This document shows positions 32,025 to 41,200 of a DNA stretch of 64,000 bases, piece after piece; position 1 is the stretch's first letter; every line of letters starts with the position of its first letter. Made by a program: the position numbers and the translations under genes. The stretch covers positions 389,498 through 453,497 of the forward strand of contig NZ_KK211206.1 of the NCBI RefSeq assembly GCF_000621025.1, written 5' to 3'. The notes below the pieces were generated by a model that had not been told where the DNA came from, searched no databases, and saw only the letters and a list, made by a program, of their open reading frames with translations. This DNA comes from Brackiella oedipodis DSM 13743. Lineage in GTDB: Bacteria > Pseudomonadota > Gammaproteobacteria > Burkholderiales > Burkholderiaceae_B.

Positions 32025-33415
32025 GGTGTTAACTCTTTTTGCAGCATGATGGCGTCTTCACTGGCGCCATTGACCCCTTTGTAATAGCCCTTACGAATGC
32101 CGATGGGCAGATAATTTGCTTGTTCATAAAAGCGTTTAGCCTGCTGGTTAGACTGCCTCACTTCTAACATTTGACTACTTAGACCTGCCTGCAAGGCACT
32201 GGCTTCGAGCCGCTTGAGTAAGGCCTGACCAATGCCCTGACCTTGCTGGTGCGGCGCCACACCAATCAATAATAAATGGGCGACATCAGGGGCGAGCATC
32301 TGCAAGGCATAGCCACAGACCTGTTCAATGCCACTATTGGGCTCAGGTTGTACATAGACAAAAGCTTGATAACCACTCTTGAGAGAATCCGCAAAATTAC
32401 CGCGACTCCACGGCTCGGTTTGTACCGCTTGTTCAATCGCCAAGACCGCCTCAATATCCTGTTCGCGCATGGGGCGGATGGCGGTACATGCCGAAGCGGA
32501 CGCGTCTGTTATGGTTGAGGGCTGGCTTGGCAGCGCAAAATGAGCACGCGGATTGCCTCCAGCGCCTTGGGCGCGCTCGGCTTCGGTAAAAGCGACCTTG
32601 TTGCGAATATAAATGGGCGCGGCTAACGCTGGATCTAGGGTTTGCTGTGCCAACACTTTAGGTAAGGCCAGCTGCGCAATGACGCTGGCATCAAACCAGT
32701 CGGTTGAGCCGAGTTGATAAGGAATATGTTGCTGCTGCAATTGCGCAAGCAATTGAGGGTATTCCTGTAAGGCATTGCCTGCGAGTAAAACGCTTTGCTC
32801 AGGCCATTGGCTCTGTAAATACAAGGCCACATCACTGACTTGAATCAGACTAGGCATTTGCACACAGGTCAGAGGATCCTCATAAATCTGTCCCTCTACA
32901 AGCGCTGTGTCTGGCGTCAATTGATAGACCGCCATATAGCACTCTTGCATGCGAGCATCGAGCAGCACCACCAAAGGTTGCCCTGGCTGCAAGGCCTGCA
33001 TCGATAATTGCGCGGCAGCTCGCAATGAATCAATCGCCACCACAGGTATGTCCAGCGCTAAGCTCAGTCCTTGCGCCATCCCACAGGCAATTCGCAAGCC
33101 TGTAAAAGCGCCCGGGCCCTGGCCAAACGCCACCGCATGCAGATCCTGTTTGCCGATGCCTGCCTGTGCTAAGAGACGGTCTAACATTTGCGGAATTTGT
33201 TCAGAATGCTGACGACCGGCTTGACTGTATTGCTGCCACAAACGCACAGCCGAATCGGTAGCGTCCTGCGCAGCGGCGGCCTGAGTTGGCGCTAATAAGG
33301 ACGGGCATGATAACGTTTGCAGCCGCTCCTGGTATGGCAGGTGATCAGGAAATTGTAACAAAGCAACACTTGATTGATTGGCGGCACTCTCGACCGAAAG
33401 GAGATTTACTAGCAT
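32021..33415 (-). CDS. Fused TsaB-RimI: tRNA t6A synthesis subunit and ribosomal protein N-acetyltransferase
   Basis: A 464-residue fusion. Residues 1-275 are TsaB (YeaZ), with GQGPGAFTGLRI (98-109), the dimerisation partner of TsaD in making N6-threonylcarbamoyl-adenosine at tRNA position 37. A linker (276-311) leads to a GNAT domain (312-464) like RimI, with the acetyl-CoA loop QQGQGIG (390-396) and the C-terminal FYEQANYLPIGIRKGYY. RimI acetylates the N-terminus of ribosomal protein S18. No stop codon or frameshift separates the parts. The ATG has no clear ribosome-binding site and follows a GC hairpin (33431-33445). Confidence 0.9.
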   Translation of the reverse strand: MLVNLLSVESAANQSSVALLQFPDHLPYQERLQTLSCPSLLAPTQAAAAQDATDSAVRLWQQYSQAGRQHSEQIPQMLDRLLAQAGIGKQDLHAVAFGQGPGAFTGLRIACGMAQGLSLALDIPVVAIDSLRAAAQLSMQALQPGQPLVVLLDARMQECYMAVYQLTPDTALVEGQIYEDPLTCVQMPSLIQVSDVALYLQSQWPEQSVLLAGNALQEYPQLLAQLQQQHIPYQLGSTDWFDASVIAQLALPKVLAQQTLDPALAAPIYIRNKVAFTEAERAQGAGGNPRAHFALPSQPSTITDASASACTAIRPMREQDIEAVLAIEQAVQTEPWSRGNFADSLKSGYQAFVYVQPEPNSGIEQVCGYALQMLAPDVAHLLLIGVAPHQQGQGIGQALLKRLEASALQAGLSSQMLEVRQSNQQAKRFYEQANYLPIGIRKGYYKGVNGASEDAIMLQKELTP

Positions 33416-33430
33416 AAATAAAAAGAGAAT

Positions 33431-33445
33431 GGGCGCATTGCGCCC
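33431..33445 (-). other. Small GC hairpin just upstream of tsaB-rimI
   Basis: GGGCGC-ATT-GCGCCC, followed on the minus strand by ATTCTCTTTTT and then the start codon. It is terminator-like in shape but lies 15 bp before the start, so it could act as a leader structure or attenuator. No upstream gene on this strand needs termination here. Confidence 0.45.
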
Positions 33446-33600
33446 TTGGACTTGCCAGATAAAGGCGTATACTGAAGTATTATGTTACAAATATTCTGTG
33501 AAGTTAAGCCTATCTAATGCTTAAATTCATAGTATTAGACATTTATAAAGTTCTATTTTACAAAAAACAATTTATTAATTTAAAAAAAGTTGTAGGCCTA

Positions 33601-34341
33601 ATGAATACACAATCCACTACCCAACTCACACGTAAAATTCTTGTCGTCGATGATGACGCCCGTCTTCGCGATCAATTGCGTCGCTATTTAACCGAACAAG
33701 GTTTTAATGTATTTGTTGCCGAAGATGGTAAAGAGATGAATCGCTTATGGCAGCGCGAGAATTTTGATTTATTAATTCTCGACTTGATGTTACCTGGCGA
33801 AGACGGCCTTTCAATTTGTCGTCGTTTGCGCGGTTCCGGTAACAAAACACCGATCATCATGCTCACGGCCAAATCCGAAGAAATTGACCGTATTGTAGGC
33901 CTCGAGATCGGTAGTGATGATTATCTACCTAAGCCTTTCAATCCACGCGAATTATTAGCACGCATCAACTCGCTATTCCGTCGTATGCCACCGGATGAAC
34001 CACCGGGTGCCCCAAGTCATACGCCAGAGATTGTAGGTTTTGGTCCTTACACCCTTAATCTCGCCAATCGCACGCTCACCAAAGGCAAGGAAGTGATCCC
34101 TATCACGACGGGTGAGTTCTCTGTACTCAAAGTATTTGCACGCAATCCTAAGGTGCCTTTATCTCGCGAAAAACTCATGGAAAAAGCCCGAGGTCGCGAG
34201 TTTCTAGCCTACGATCGTAGTCTCGATGTGCAGATTTCTCGCTTGCGCAAATTGCTCGAACCGGATCCGGCCAAACCGATTTATATCCAAACTGTTTGGG
34301 GGCTCGGCTACGTCTTTATTCCAGACGGCGGTAGCAACTAA
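33601..34341 (+). CDS. ompR: OmpR-type response regulator
   Basis: A 246-residue regulator with a receiver domain (about 17-125; acidic pocket DDD near the start, phospho-acceptor Asp in LLILDLMLPGEDG, Thr in MLTAK, Lys in YLPKPF) and a C-terminal winged-helix domain (about 145-245) with SREKLMEKARGREFLAYDRSLD in pieces typical of OmpR. The ATG at 33601 has AGG 5 bp upstream; 28 further codons upstream are open but hydrophobic and unlike OmpR. The partner kinase gene follows after an intercistronic hairpin. Confidence 0.92.
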   Translation: MNTQSTTQLTRKILVVDDDARLRDQLRRYLTEQGFNVFVAEDGKEMNRLWQRENFDLLILDLMLPGEDGLSICRRLRGSGNKTPIIMLTAKSEEIDRIVGLEIGSDDYLPKPFNPRELLARINSLFRRMPPDEPPGAPSHTPEIVGFGPYTLNLANRTLTKGKEVIPITTGEFSVLKVFARNPKVPLSREKLMEKARGREFLAYDRSLDVQISRLRKLLEPDPAKPIYIQTVWGLGYVFIPDGGSN

Positions 34342-34359
34342 ATTATAAGTGCGCAATCG

Positions 34360-34390
34360 ATCAGACCGAAATCCTCGGTCTGATTTCTTG
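34360..34390 (+). terminator. Hairpin between ompR and envZ, weak terminator
   Basis: A 10-bp stem ATCAGACCGA / TCGGTCTGAT with a 5-nt loop, followed by TTCTTGT. It lies 18 bp after the ompR stop. A TATACT box at 34393-34398 follows and may serve a separate envZ promoter; no good -35 box was seen. Confidence 0.55.
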
Positions 34391-34430
34391 TGTATACTAG
34401 CCTCCTCTCTCTTCTTAGATCACCACGTTA

Positions 34431-35855
34431 ATGCCTTTAAGTACTGCCCCGACAGATTCTCACACCGAAGACGATTTAACCCCGCCACGCTTTAAATGGG
34501 GATCAAATTTAAGCCTGACTGTGCGTAGTTTCTTACTCATGACAGTCTTAATGATTATTAGTCTGTCGGCTTGGTTTTATTTTGTGGTCAATTCCCAGCG
34601 TGTTCAACAAGCTGATCAACTGGCCGAAAGGGCGGCCTCAGCACTTAGTATTTCTCAAAAAACGCTCTCCTATGTGCCTCAACAAGATCGGCCTTCGCTG
34701 GTTGTGCTCTTATCCACACAAGGCGATACTCAGATTTATCCGCGTGAGCTCAGCGACAGTACCAAACCCCTACCCGCTTCGGCGTTTTGGCAATTAGTCC
34801 AAAATCATTTACTGCAAATCATTCCCGATAGCGAAAACATCATCATTGCCTCAGAGCTAAATGGTGAGCGTGGCTTGTGGTTGAGCATGACCATTGATAA
34901 TGATTTGTACTGGTTATTGATCCGTCACGATATCGATCGCTCCTCTTACTTTAACGATACGCTGCGCTGGTTTGCCTTTGTCTTGGCTTTAGCCTTGGTG
35001 GCCTCAGTCGTGGGGGTGCAATTTTTAATGCAACCGCTCAGTCGCTTAAGCCAAAATGCCCAAATTGTGGCGCGCGGCGAAACTCCCGCCGATTTGCCAG
35101 TTAACAAGGGGCCTCGCGAAATTGTCGAGCTCTTCCATGCCTTCAATACCATGGTGCATGATTTACGCCAGCTCGATAGTGACCGAGAGATCATGTTGGC
35201 AGGTATTTCTCATGACTTGCGTACGCCACTAGCGAGAATTCGCCTCGAGATTGAACTGAGTGGTATTTCGGAGGAAAGTCGCGATGCAATTGATGGCGAT
35301 ATTGAGCAAATTAATCACTGCATTACGCAGTTGATGGACTATGCCCGTCCTACCGGGGAGTTACCAGAAGAGCCCTTGAATATTTCGAAATTAATTGAGG
35401 ATTTGTGTCAACGCGATGTGTCCTATACCGAATTTAGGGGCGGTGAACTCAGCTATGAGATCCAACCTGATCTTTATGCCCGCATCAAAGAAATCAATTT
35501 GCAGCGCGTGGTGGGCAACCTCATCGAAAATGCCCGTCGTTACGGCAAGGACGAAAACGGTCGTTTGCACATCGACGTTAATGTCTCTGAGCATCAGGGC
35601 AAGATTCGCATCGACGTCGCCGATAACGGTAAGGGCGTCGATCCCAAAGAGATGAGTCGCTTGTTAAGGCCTTTTGCGCGCGGTGAGCAAGCCCGCAGTA
35701 ATGCCAGTGGTGCCGGCTTAGGCTTGGCCATTTGTGTGCGCTTACTGAAACACGCGAATGGTTCCTTGAATCTTTTCAATAAAGAGCCGCATGGACTAAT
35801 TTGTCGTATCGAGATTCCTAAGCACAAACCCAAAAAGACCAAGGACTCACTTTAG
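34431..35855 (+). CDS. envZ: EnvZ-type sensor histidine kinase
   Basis: A 474-residue inner-membrane kinase. Membrane helices lie at about 31-53 and 179-199 with a periplasmic loop between, followed by a HAMP domain (about 200-252). The phospho-acceptor is His261 in GISHDLRTPLARI, and the ATPase domain has the N box near NLIENARRYG, DNGKGV and the G box ASGAGLGLAI. With OmpR it should control outer-membrane or osmotic genes. No ribosome-binding site is evident before ATG 34431. Confidence 0.92.
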   Translation: MPLSTAPTDSHTEDDLTPPRFKWGSNLSLTVRSFLLMTVLMIISLSAWFYFVVNSQRVQQADQLAERAASALSISQKTLSYVPQQDRPSLVVLLSTQGDTQIYPRELSDSTKPLPASAFWQLVQNHLLQIIPDSENIIIASELNGERGLWLSMTIDNDLYWLLIRHDIDRSSYFNDTLRWFAFVLALALVASVVGVQFLMQPLSRLSQNAQIVARGETPADLPVNKGPREIVELFHAFNTMVHDLRQLDSDREIMLAGISHDLRTPLARIRLEIELSGISEESRDAIDGDIEQINHCITQLMDYARPTGELPEEPLNISKLIEDLCQRDVSYTEFRGGELSYEIQPDLYARIKEINLQRVVGNLIENARRYGKDENGRLHIDVNVSEHQGKIRIDVADNGKGVDPKEMSRLLRPFARGEQARSNASGAGLGLAICVRLLKHANGSLNLFNKEPHGLICRIEIPKHKPKKTKDSL

Positions 35856-35939
35856 TGTTTCAAGAAGTTAATGTACAATGACTTGATATTCCTTATTTTT
35901 AGTCCTACTTAGCTTAATTTAATAACAGAGAGGCAACTT

Positions 35940-36488
35940 ATGAAAACAGTCGGTGACAAGCTCGACGCCTTCAAGGTCATTGGTGTCAAACCAGGTTTTA
36001 ATAATCCAGAAGAAAACGGTCAATCCGCATTTGAAGACATTACAGAGAGCTCATTTCCTGGCAAATGGAAAGTCATTTATTTTTATCCAAAAGACTTCAC
36101 CTTTGTGTGCCCAACCGAGATCGTCGGTTTTAATAATCTAGCCTCTGAATTTGAAAGTCGCGAAGCGGTTTTAATGGGTGGTTCTGTCGATAATGAATTT
36201 TGTAAATTAGCTTGGCGCCGCGAACATCCTGACCTGAATAAATTAGGTCATTATTCGTTTGCCGATACTACTGGTTCACTTATCGATCAATTGGGAATTC
36301 GTGACAAACAAGCGGGTGTGGCGCTACGCGCAACCTTTATTGTTGACCCAGACAATATTATCCAACATGTGTCTGTCAATAACCTCGATGTGGGTCGTAA
36401 TACTGAAGAAGTGCTACGCTTATTAGATGCCCTACAAACTGATGAGCTTTGCGGTTGTAATCGTCAAATTGGTGGCGACACGCTCTAA
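35940..36488 (+). CDS. ahpC: AhpC-type peroxiredoxin (mycobacterial-like three-cysteine form)
   Basis: A 182-residue typical two-Cys peroxiredoxin. The peroxidatic cysteine is C57 in DFTFVCPTEIVGF. The C-terminus carries two close cysteines, C171 and C173 (DELCGCN), the pattern of the mycobacterial AhpC that is recycled by AhpD. It reduces hydroperoxides. A good ribosome-binding site GAGAGG precedes the ATG. Unlike the mycobacterial arrangement, no ahpD gene follows, so the reductant is unknown. A terminator follows about 125 bp later. Confidence 0.92.
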   Translation: MKTVGDKLDAFKVIGVKPGFNNPEENGQSAFEDITESSFPGKWKVIYFYPKDFTFVCPTEIVGFNNLASEFESREAVLMGGSVDNEFCKLAWRREHPDLNKLGHYSFADTTGSLIDQLGIRDKQAGVALRATFIVDPDNIIQHVSVNNLDVGRNTEEVLRLLDALQTDELCGCNRQIGGDTL

Positions 36489-36612
36489 GTAGCTCGCTGC
36501 GCCATACCCGTTTTAGGCCGCTAGCTTTAATGCATCAAGCGCTACCTTATAGCTATTGGCGGCTGTGCATGAAAAGGGTGGGATTTTTTAATCCTTAGCC
36601 GTTTAACTCAAT

Positions 36613-36647
36613 AAGCCTGTATAGAATGTCTTTATACAGGCTTTTTT
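36613..36647 (+). terminator. Rho-independent terminator of ahpC
   Basis: An 11-bp stem AAGCCTGTATA / TATACAGGCTT with a 9-nt loop followed by a T-run. Confidence 0.9.
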
Positions 36648-36841
36648 GTGCTTTTTTGAATTGGGTGGATAAAGGCCGTATGTAAGGTACATTACCAGGC
36701 GCATTATCAGGCGCAGTCTAAGACACTATTTAATACGCCTTATTAGATACCTTTTAAGACAGATGTTCAGGTTCGCCCAAATATGCGACGTAATGCGCAC
36801 TTAAAAAAGCGAATCAACGTGCTGATAGGAGCTTAGGCAAG

Positions 36842-36886
36842 AACACGCGATAGCCCTGTGGCTTAAGCCGCAAGCGATCGCGTGTT
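36842..36886. repeat. Nested inverted repeat downstream of ispF
   Basis: Outer arms AACACGCGAT (36842-36851) and ATCGCGTGTT (36877-36886) are perfectly complementary; inside lies the palindrome GGCTTAAGCC (36860-36869). It is 35 bp past the ispF stop on the minus strand without a T-run. Confidence 0.55.
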
Positions 36887-36920
36887 AAGAGACTCAGGAA
36901 ACTTAGGTAACTTAGGGATC

Positions 36921-37430
36921 TTAAGCACCTCGGCGCTGATATAGCAACAAGGAGCAAGTCACGGCTATCCCCTCTTCACGTCCCAAATAACCCAAACGCT
37001 CATTGGTCTTGCCTTTAATATTAATAAGACTTGGCTCCAAATCCAGATCAGCCGCCAGATTAGCGATCATCGCGTCAACATAGGGTTTAATTTTGGGCGC
37101 TTGGGCATGAATGGTGGCATCAATATTGACAATTTGCCACTCCTTACGAACCAAGGCATAGGCCTGGCGTAACAACTCACGGCTATCGGCGTCCTTAAAG
37201 CGTGGATCGGTATCTGGAAAATGCCGACCAATATCCCCCAAGCCCGCCGCCCCGAGAATGGCGTCGGTAATGGCATGCAATAAGGCATCGGCATCGGAGT
37301 GCCCTTGCAGGCCTTTGGAGTGCTCCAACCTGACACCACCGAGGATCAAGGGTCGCCCTTCAACCAGGGCATGCACATCAAAACCTTGACCGATTCTAAA
37401 AGGGCAAGTAAGTGCCGAGTTAACTGTCAT
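36921..37430 (-). CDS. ispF: 2-C-methyl-D-erythritol 2,4-cyclodiphosphate synthase
   Basis: A 169-residue IspF of the MEP isoprenoid pathway. The metal ligands are in GFDVHAL near residue 17 and [10 protein letters not shown] near 48; the substrate segment [19 protein letters not shown] near the C-terminus is typical. It lies 34 bp downstream of ispD on the same strand, the usual pairing. Confidence 0.97.
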   Translation of the reverse strand: MTVNSALTCPFRIGQGFDVHALVEGRPLILGGVRLEHSKGLQGHSDADALLHAITDAILGAAGLGDIGRHFPDTDPRFKDADSRELLRQAYALVRKEWQIVNIDATIHAQAPKIKPYVDAMIANLAADLDLEPSLINIKGKTNERLGYLGREEGIAVTCSLLLYQRRGA

Positions 37431-37464
37431 GATTACTTTCCGTTTACATACTGATTAAGAAAAA

Positions 37465-38169
37465 CTAGTCTAAAAAATGCGCTACTAGTGCAAAATCTTC
37501 GGGCCAGGTGACTTTGAGATTTTCCCAATGGCCTTTGATTAATAAGACCTCAGCGCCTTGCTGTTCAATGGCGCTGGCCTCATCGGTAATATTGGCGCCT
37601 TGCGCTAAGCCTTGCGCTAAGGCGTCGTGCAGTGCTTGTGCTGGAAACATTTGCGGGGTTTGCGCGAGCCACAATTGACGGCGATCAAGGGTGCTGGCAA
37701 TCTGCGCGGGAGATGACTCAGCGCACTTAGCACGTTTGACGGTGTCGGCTATCGGCAGAGCCAAGATGCCGCCTTGATGCGCGGCAAGACAATGATCAAT
37801 CAAACGCCCAAGCGCTTGTGCTTTGAGGGCGGGACGCGCAGCATCATGCACCAAAACCCAATCGTGGGGATCTAATAGCTGCTGGCTTAATAAATGTGCC
37901 AAACTCTGCAGCACGGTATGGGCTCGGGTCACGCCGCCCTGTTTGAGAATCTGCACTTGCTCGGGCCATACATAGTCCTCAATATACGGATCCTGAGCTG
38001 CCACCGAGATATAGACCCGTTCTAGGCGTGGATCTTGAAGTAAGGCCAAGGTGCTGTGCTGCAGCATGGTCTTGCCATTAATTTCCGTGTATTGCTTAGG
38101 TTTTTGCTGTGCGGATTGAGCCGCTCGCTGTCCGACTCCAGCCGCTGGAAGGATCGCCACTATACGCAT
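37465..38169 (-). CDS. ispD: 2-C-methyl-D-erythritol 4-phosphate cytidylyltransferase
   Basis: A 234-residue IspD that joins CTP to methylerythritol phosphate. The N-terminal CTP loop ILPAAGVGQR with downstream KPKQY and the VLVHDAARP segment near residue 110 are diagnostic. It forms a two-gene unit with ispF and diverges from mfd. Confidence 0.97.
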   Translation of the reverse strand: MRIVAILPAAGVGQRAAQSAQQKPKQYTEINGKTMLQHSTLALLQDPRLERVYISVAAQDPYIEDYVWPEQVQILKQGGVTRAHTVLQSLAHLLSQQLLDPHDWVLVHDAARPALKAQALGRLIDHCLAAHQGGILALPIADTVKRAKCAESSPAQIASTLDRRQLWLAQTPQMFPAQALHDALAQGLAQGANITDEASAIEQQGAEVLLIKGHWENLKVTWPEDFALVAHFLD

Positions 38170-38274
38170 AATGCTTGACTAAAAATAGAATTTACAAATT
38201 ATAGCAAGCTATTTTTTAGCAAAAACATTGCTGCTTAAAGGGGTTAAAATAAAACGTTTAGAAAGATAACGATT

Positions 38275-41200
38275 TTGACGACTATGAGCAGCACTCTGGC
38301 AAATTTTATTGCATCTTTTAGTACCCGTCTTAAAGCCGGCCAAAAATTACAACAAGCCTTACCACCGGGTTCGGGGGATGCGTATTATTTGGCGCAATTA
38401 CAGGCAAACCGTCAAGGTCCCATAGTGATTTTTTGTGCAGACCCACTGCAAGCTCGTCGTCTATCACAAGAAATTAAACTCTTTAATACCAAGGCCAAGG
38501 TGCATTTATTTCCCGACTGGGAAACCCTACCCTACGATAGTTTTTCTCCGCATCAGGATCTGATCTCCGAGCGCTTACAAACTCTCCATGCGCTGCAACA
38601 GCATGCTGTCGATATCTTACTTATTCCTGTCACCACCGCCCTGTATTGCCTACCACCTACGGCGTTTTTGGCGGCCTATACCTTTGCCTTCAAACAAGGC
38701 CAACGCCTGGATCTTGAAGCACTGAAGCAGCAGTTAACCCTGGCCAATTATCAACATGTCTCGCAAGTGGCACGCAGTGGTGAGTTTAGTATACGCGGCA
38801 GCATTATCGATATTTTTCCGATGGGTTCGGTGCTGCCCTATCGTCTCGATTTATTTGATGATGAGATCGATTCTATTCGGAGCTTTGATGTAGATACGCA
38901 GCGCAGTATTTATAGTGTGCGCCAGGTCGATTTATTACCGGGTCGAGAGTTCCCACTCGATGAAGAAGCGCGGAATAATTTTCGCTCACGTTTTCGCGAA
39001 ACCTTTGAAGGTGATCCTTCCAAAACGCTGCCATATCGTGACATTAGCCAGGGCATTGCCTTTGCTGGGGTGGAATATTATTTACCCCTATTTTTTGAGC
39101 AAACAGCGACGATTTTTGATTATTTAAGTGGTGCTTATTTGGCGGTCACGATTGGTGACTTATCCAGTGTGATTAGCGATTTTAGTCAAGACACCCAAAA
39201 CCGCTATCGCTTTTTAAATAGCGATCGTGAGCGTCCCGTGTTGCCACCAGAGGCCTTATTTCTAACGCAAGAGGCGTTTTTTACCCAGCTCAAAAATTAT
39301 CCGCGACTACATTTACAAGCTACACAAGCGTCAGAGACGCCTGACCATGGCAGTCCCCTCGACTTTATTACGTCAGTACCCAATATCGCGGTACAAAGAC
39401 GAAGCGAGCACCCCTTTAAAGCGCTATCGCAACTGCTCAAGCAAGCCAAAGCGCAAGCACAATCGATTATTTTATGTGCCGATTCCGATGGCCGCCGTGA
39501 GACACTTTTGCAAACCATGGGCGATTATGGCCTTAAGGTCAACAAGGTCTATGACGACTTACCCGAGCTTAGCTCAGTAACTGAATTGTTTAGCATTAGT
39601 ACAACGCCTTTATTTCAAGGGTTTGGACTCAACGATCTGAATTGCCTGCTCATCACCGAAAACGAGCTCTACCCAGATAGCGCCAGCTCCGGCCAGCGGC
39701 ACCGTCGTAACCAACAAGAAAATCGCGACAATATTGATGCCATGGTGCGTGACTTGTCAGAGTTGCGCGAAGGTGATCCTGTGGTGCACATAGACTACGG
39801 TATTGGTCGCTATTGTGGTTTGGTGAATATGACCGTCGATGGTGCCGAAGTGGAAATGCTGAAGTTGCAATATGCGAATGACAGCACGCTTTATGTGCCT
39901 GTCTCGCAACTGCACGTGATCTCGCGCTATGGCGCGGGTGACCCTGAAAATGCACCTTTACATACTTTGGGTTCAGGGCAATGGGATAAAGCTCGCAAAC
40001 GAGCCGCCAAACAAGTGCGTGATACGGCGGCTGAGCTCTTGTCCTTATATGCGCATCGCCAAGCCCGCGCGGGTCAAAGCATGCAACTGCCTATGAGCGA
40101 TTATCAACGCTTTGCCAGCGAATTTAAGTTCGAAGAAACTCCCGACCAAGCCGATGCCATCAAGGCGGTGATCAGCGATATGGCGGCGCCCCGCCCTATG
40201 GATCGTCTGGTGTGTGGCGATGTAGGTTTTGGTAAAACCGAAGTGGCCTTACGAGCCGCTTTTATCGCCATTGCTAACGGCAAGCAAGTGGCCTTGCTGT
40301 GTCCGACCACCCTGTTAGCCGAGCAACATGCCCAAACCTTTAGGGATCGCTTTGCGGATTGGCCTGTCAAAGTAGCCGAGTTATCACGCTTTCGGGCCAG
40401 CAAAGAAGTCACGCAAACGCTGCAAGGCTTAGCCGACGGCACCATCGATATTGTGATTGGCACTCACAAATTGCTCTCTAAAGGCACGCAATTTAAACGC
40501 TTGGGCTTGGTCATTATCGATGAGGAGCATCGCTTTGGGGTACGCCAAAAAGAAGCCCTCAAGGCTTTGCGCACCGAGGTGGATATTCTCACCCTAACGG
40601 CCACGCCTATTCCTCGAACCTTAGGCATGTCCTTGGATGGTATTCGCGATTTTTCTGTGATCGCCACGGCTCCACAAAAACGCCTCGCCATCAAAACCTT
40701 TGTCCGCCGCGAAGATAATTCGACGATTCGTGAAGCTGTGCTGCGCGAGCTGAAACGGGGTGGCCAGGTGTATTTCTTGCACAATGAAGTCGATACCATT
40801 TATAACCGCCAAGCGCGTTTACAGGAGCTGTTGCCAGAGGCGCGGATTGGCGTCGCACATGGTCAACTGCCCGAGCGCGAGCTCGAGCAGGTCATGAAAA
40901 ATTTCTATCAGCAGCGCTTTAATATTCTGCTGTGCACCACCATTATCGAGACCGGCATCGATGTGCCTTCGGCCAACACCATTATTATTCACCGGGCAGA
41001 TAGACTCGGTTTAGCCCAATTGCACCAATTGCGCGGTCGGGTGGGACGCTCGCATCACCAAGCCTATGCTTATTTATTGACGCCAGGCGAAGATGCCATC
41101 AGCAGTAATGCCCGCAAACGCTTGGAAGCGATTCAATCCATGGAGGAATTAGGGAGTGGCTTTTATTTAGCCATGCATGACCTAGAAATCCGCGGCACTG

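Larger units (their letters stand above)
36489..36920. other. Intergenic region between ahpC and ispF
   Basis: About 430 bp between convergent genes. It holds the ahpC terminator, a 12-bp tandem repeat with one mismatch (36691-36714) and a large nested inverted repeat (36842-36886). No coding potential was recognised. Confidence 0.5.

Noticed and set aside
40104-40799. Minus-strand open frames inside mfd
   Set aside because: They overlap conserved motor motifs of mfd on the other strand and have Ser/Arg-rich shadow composition.
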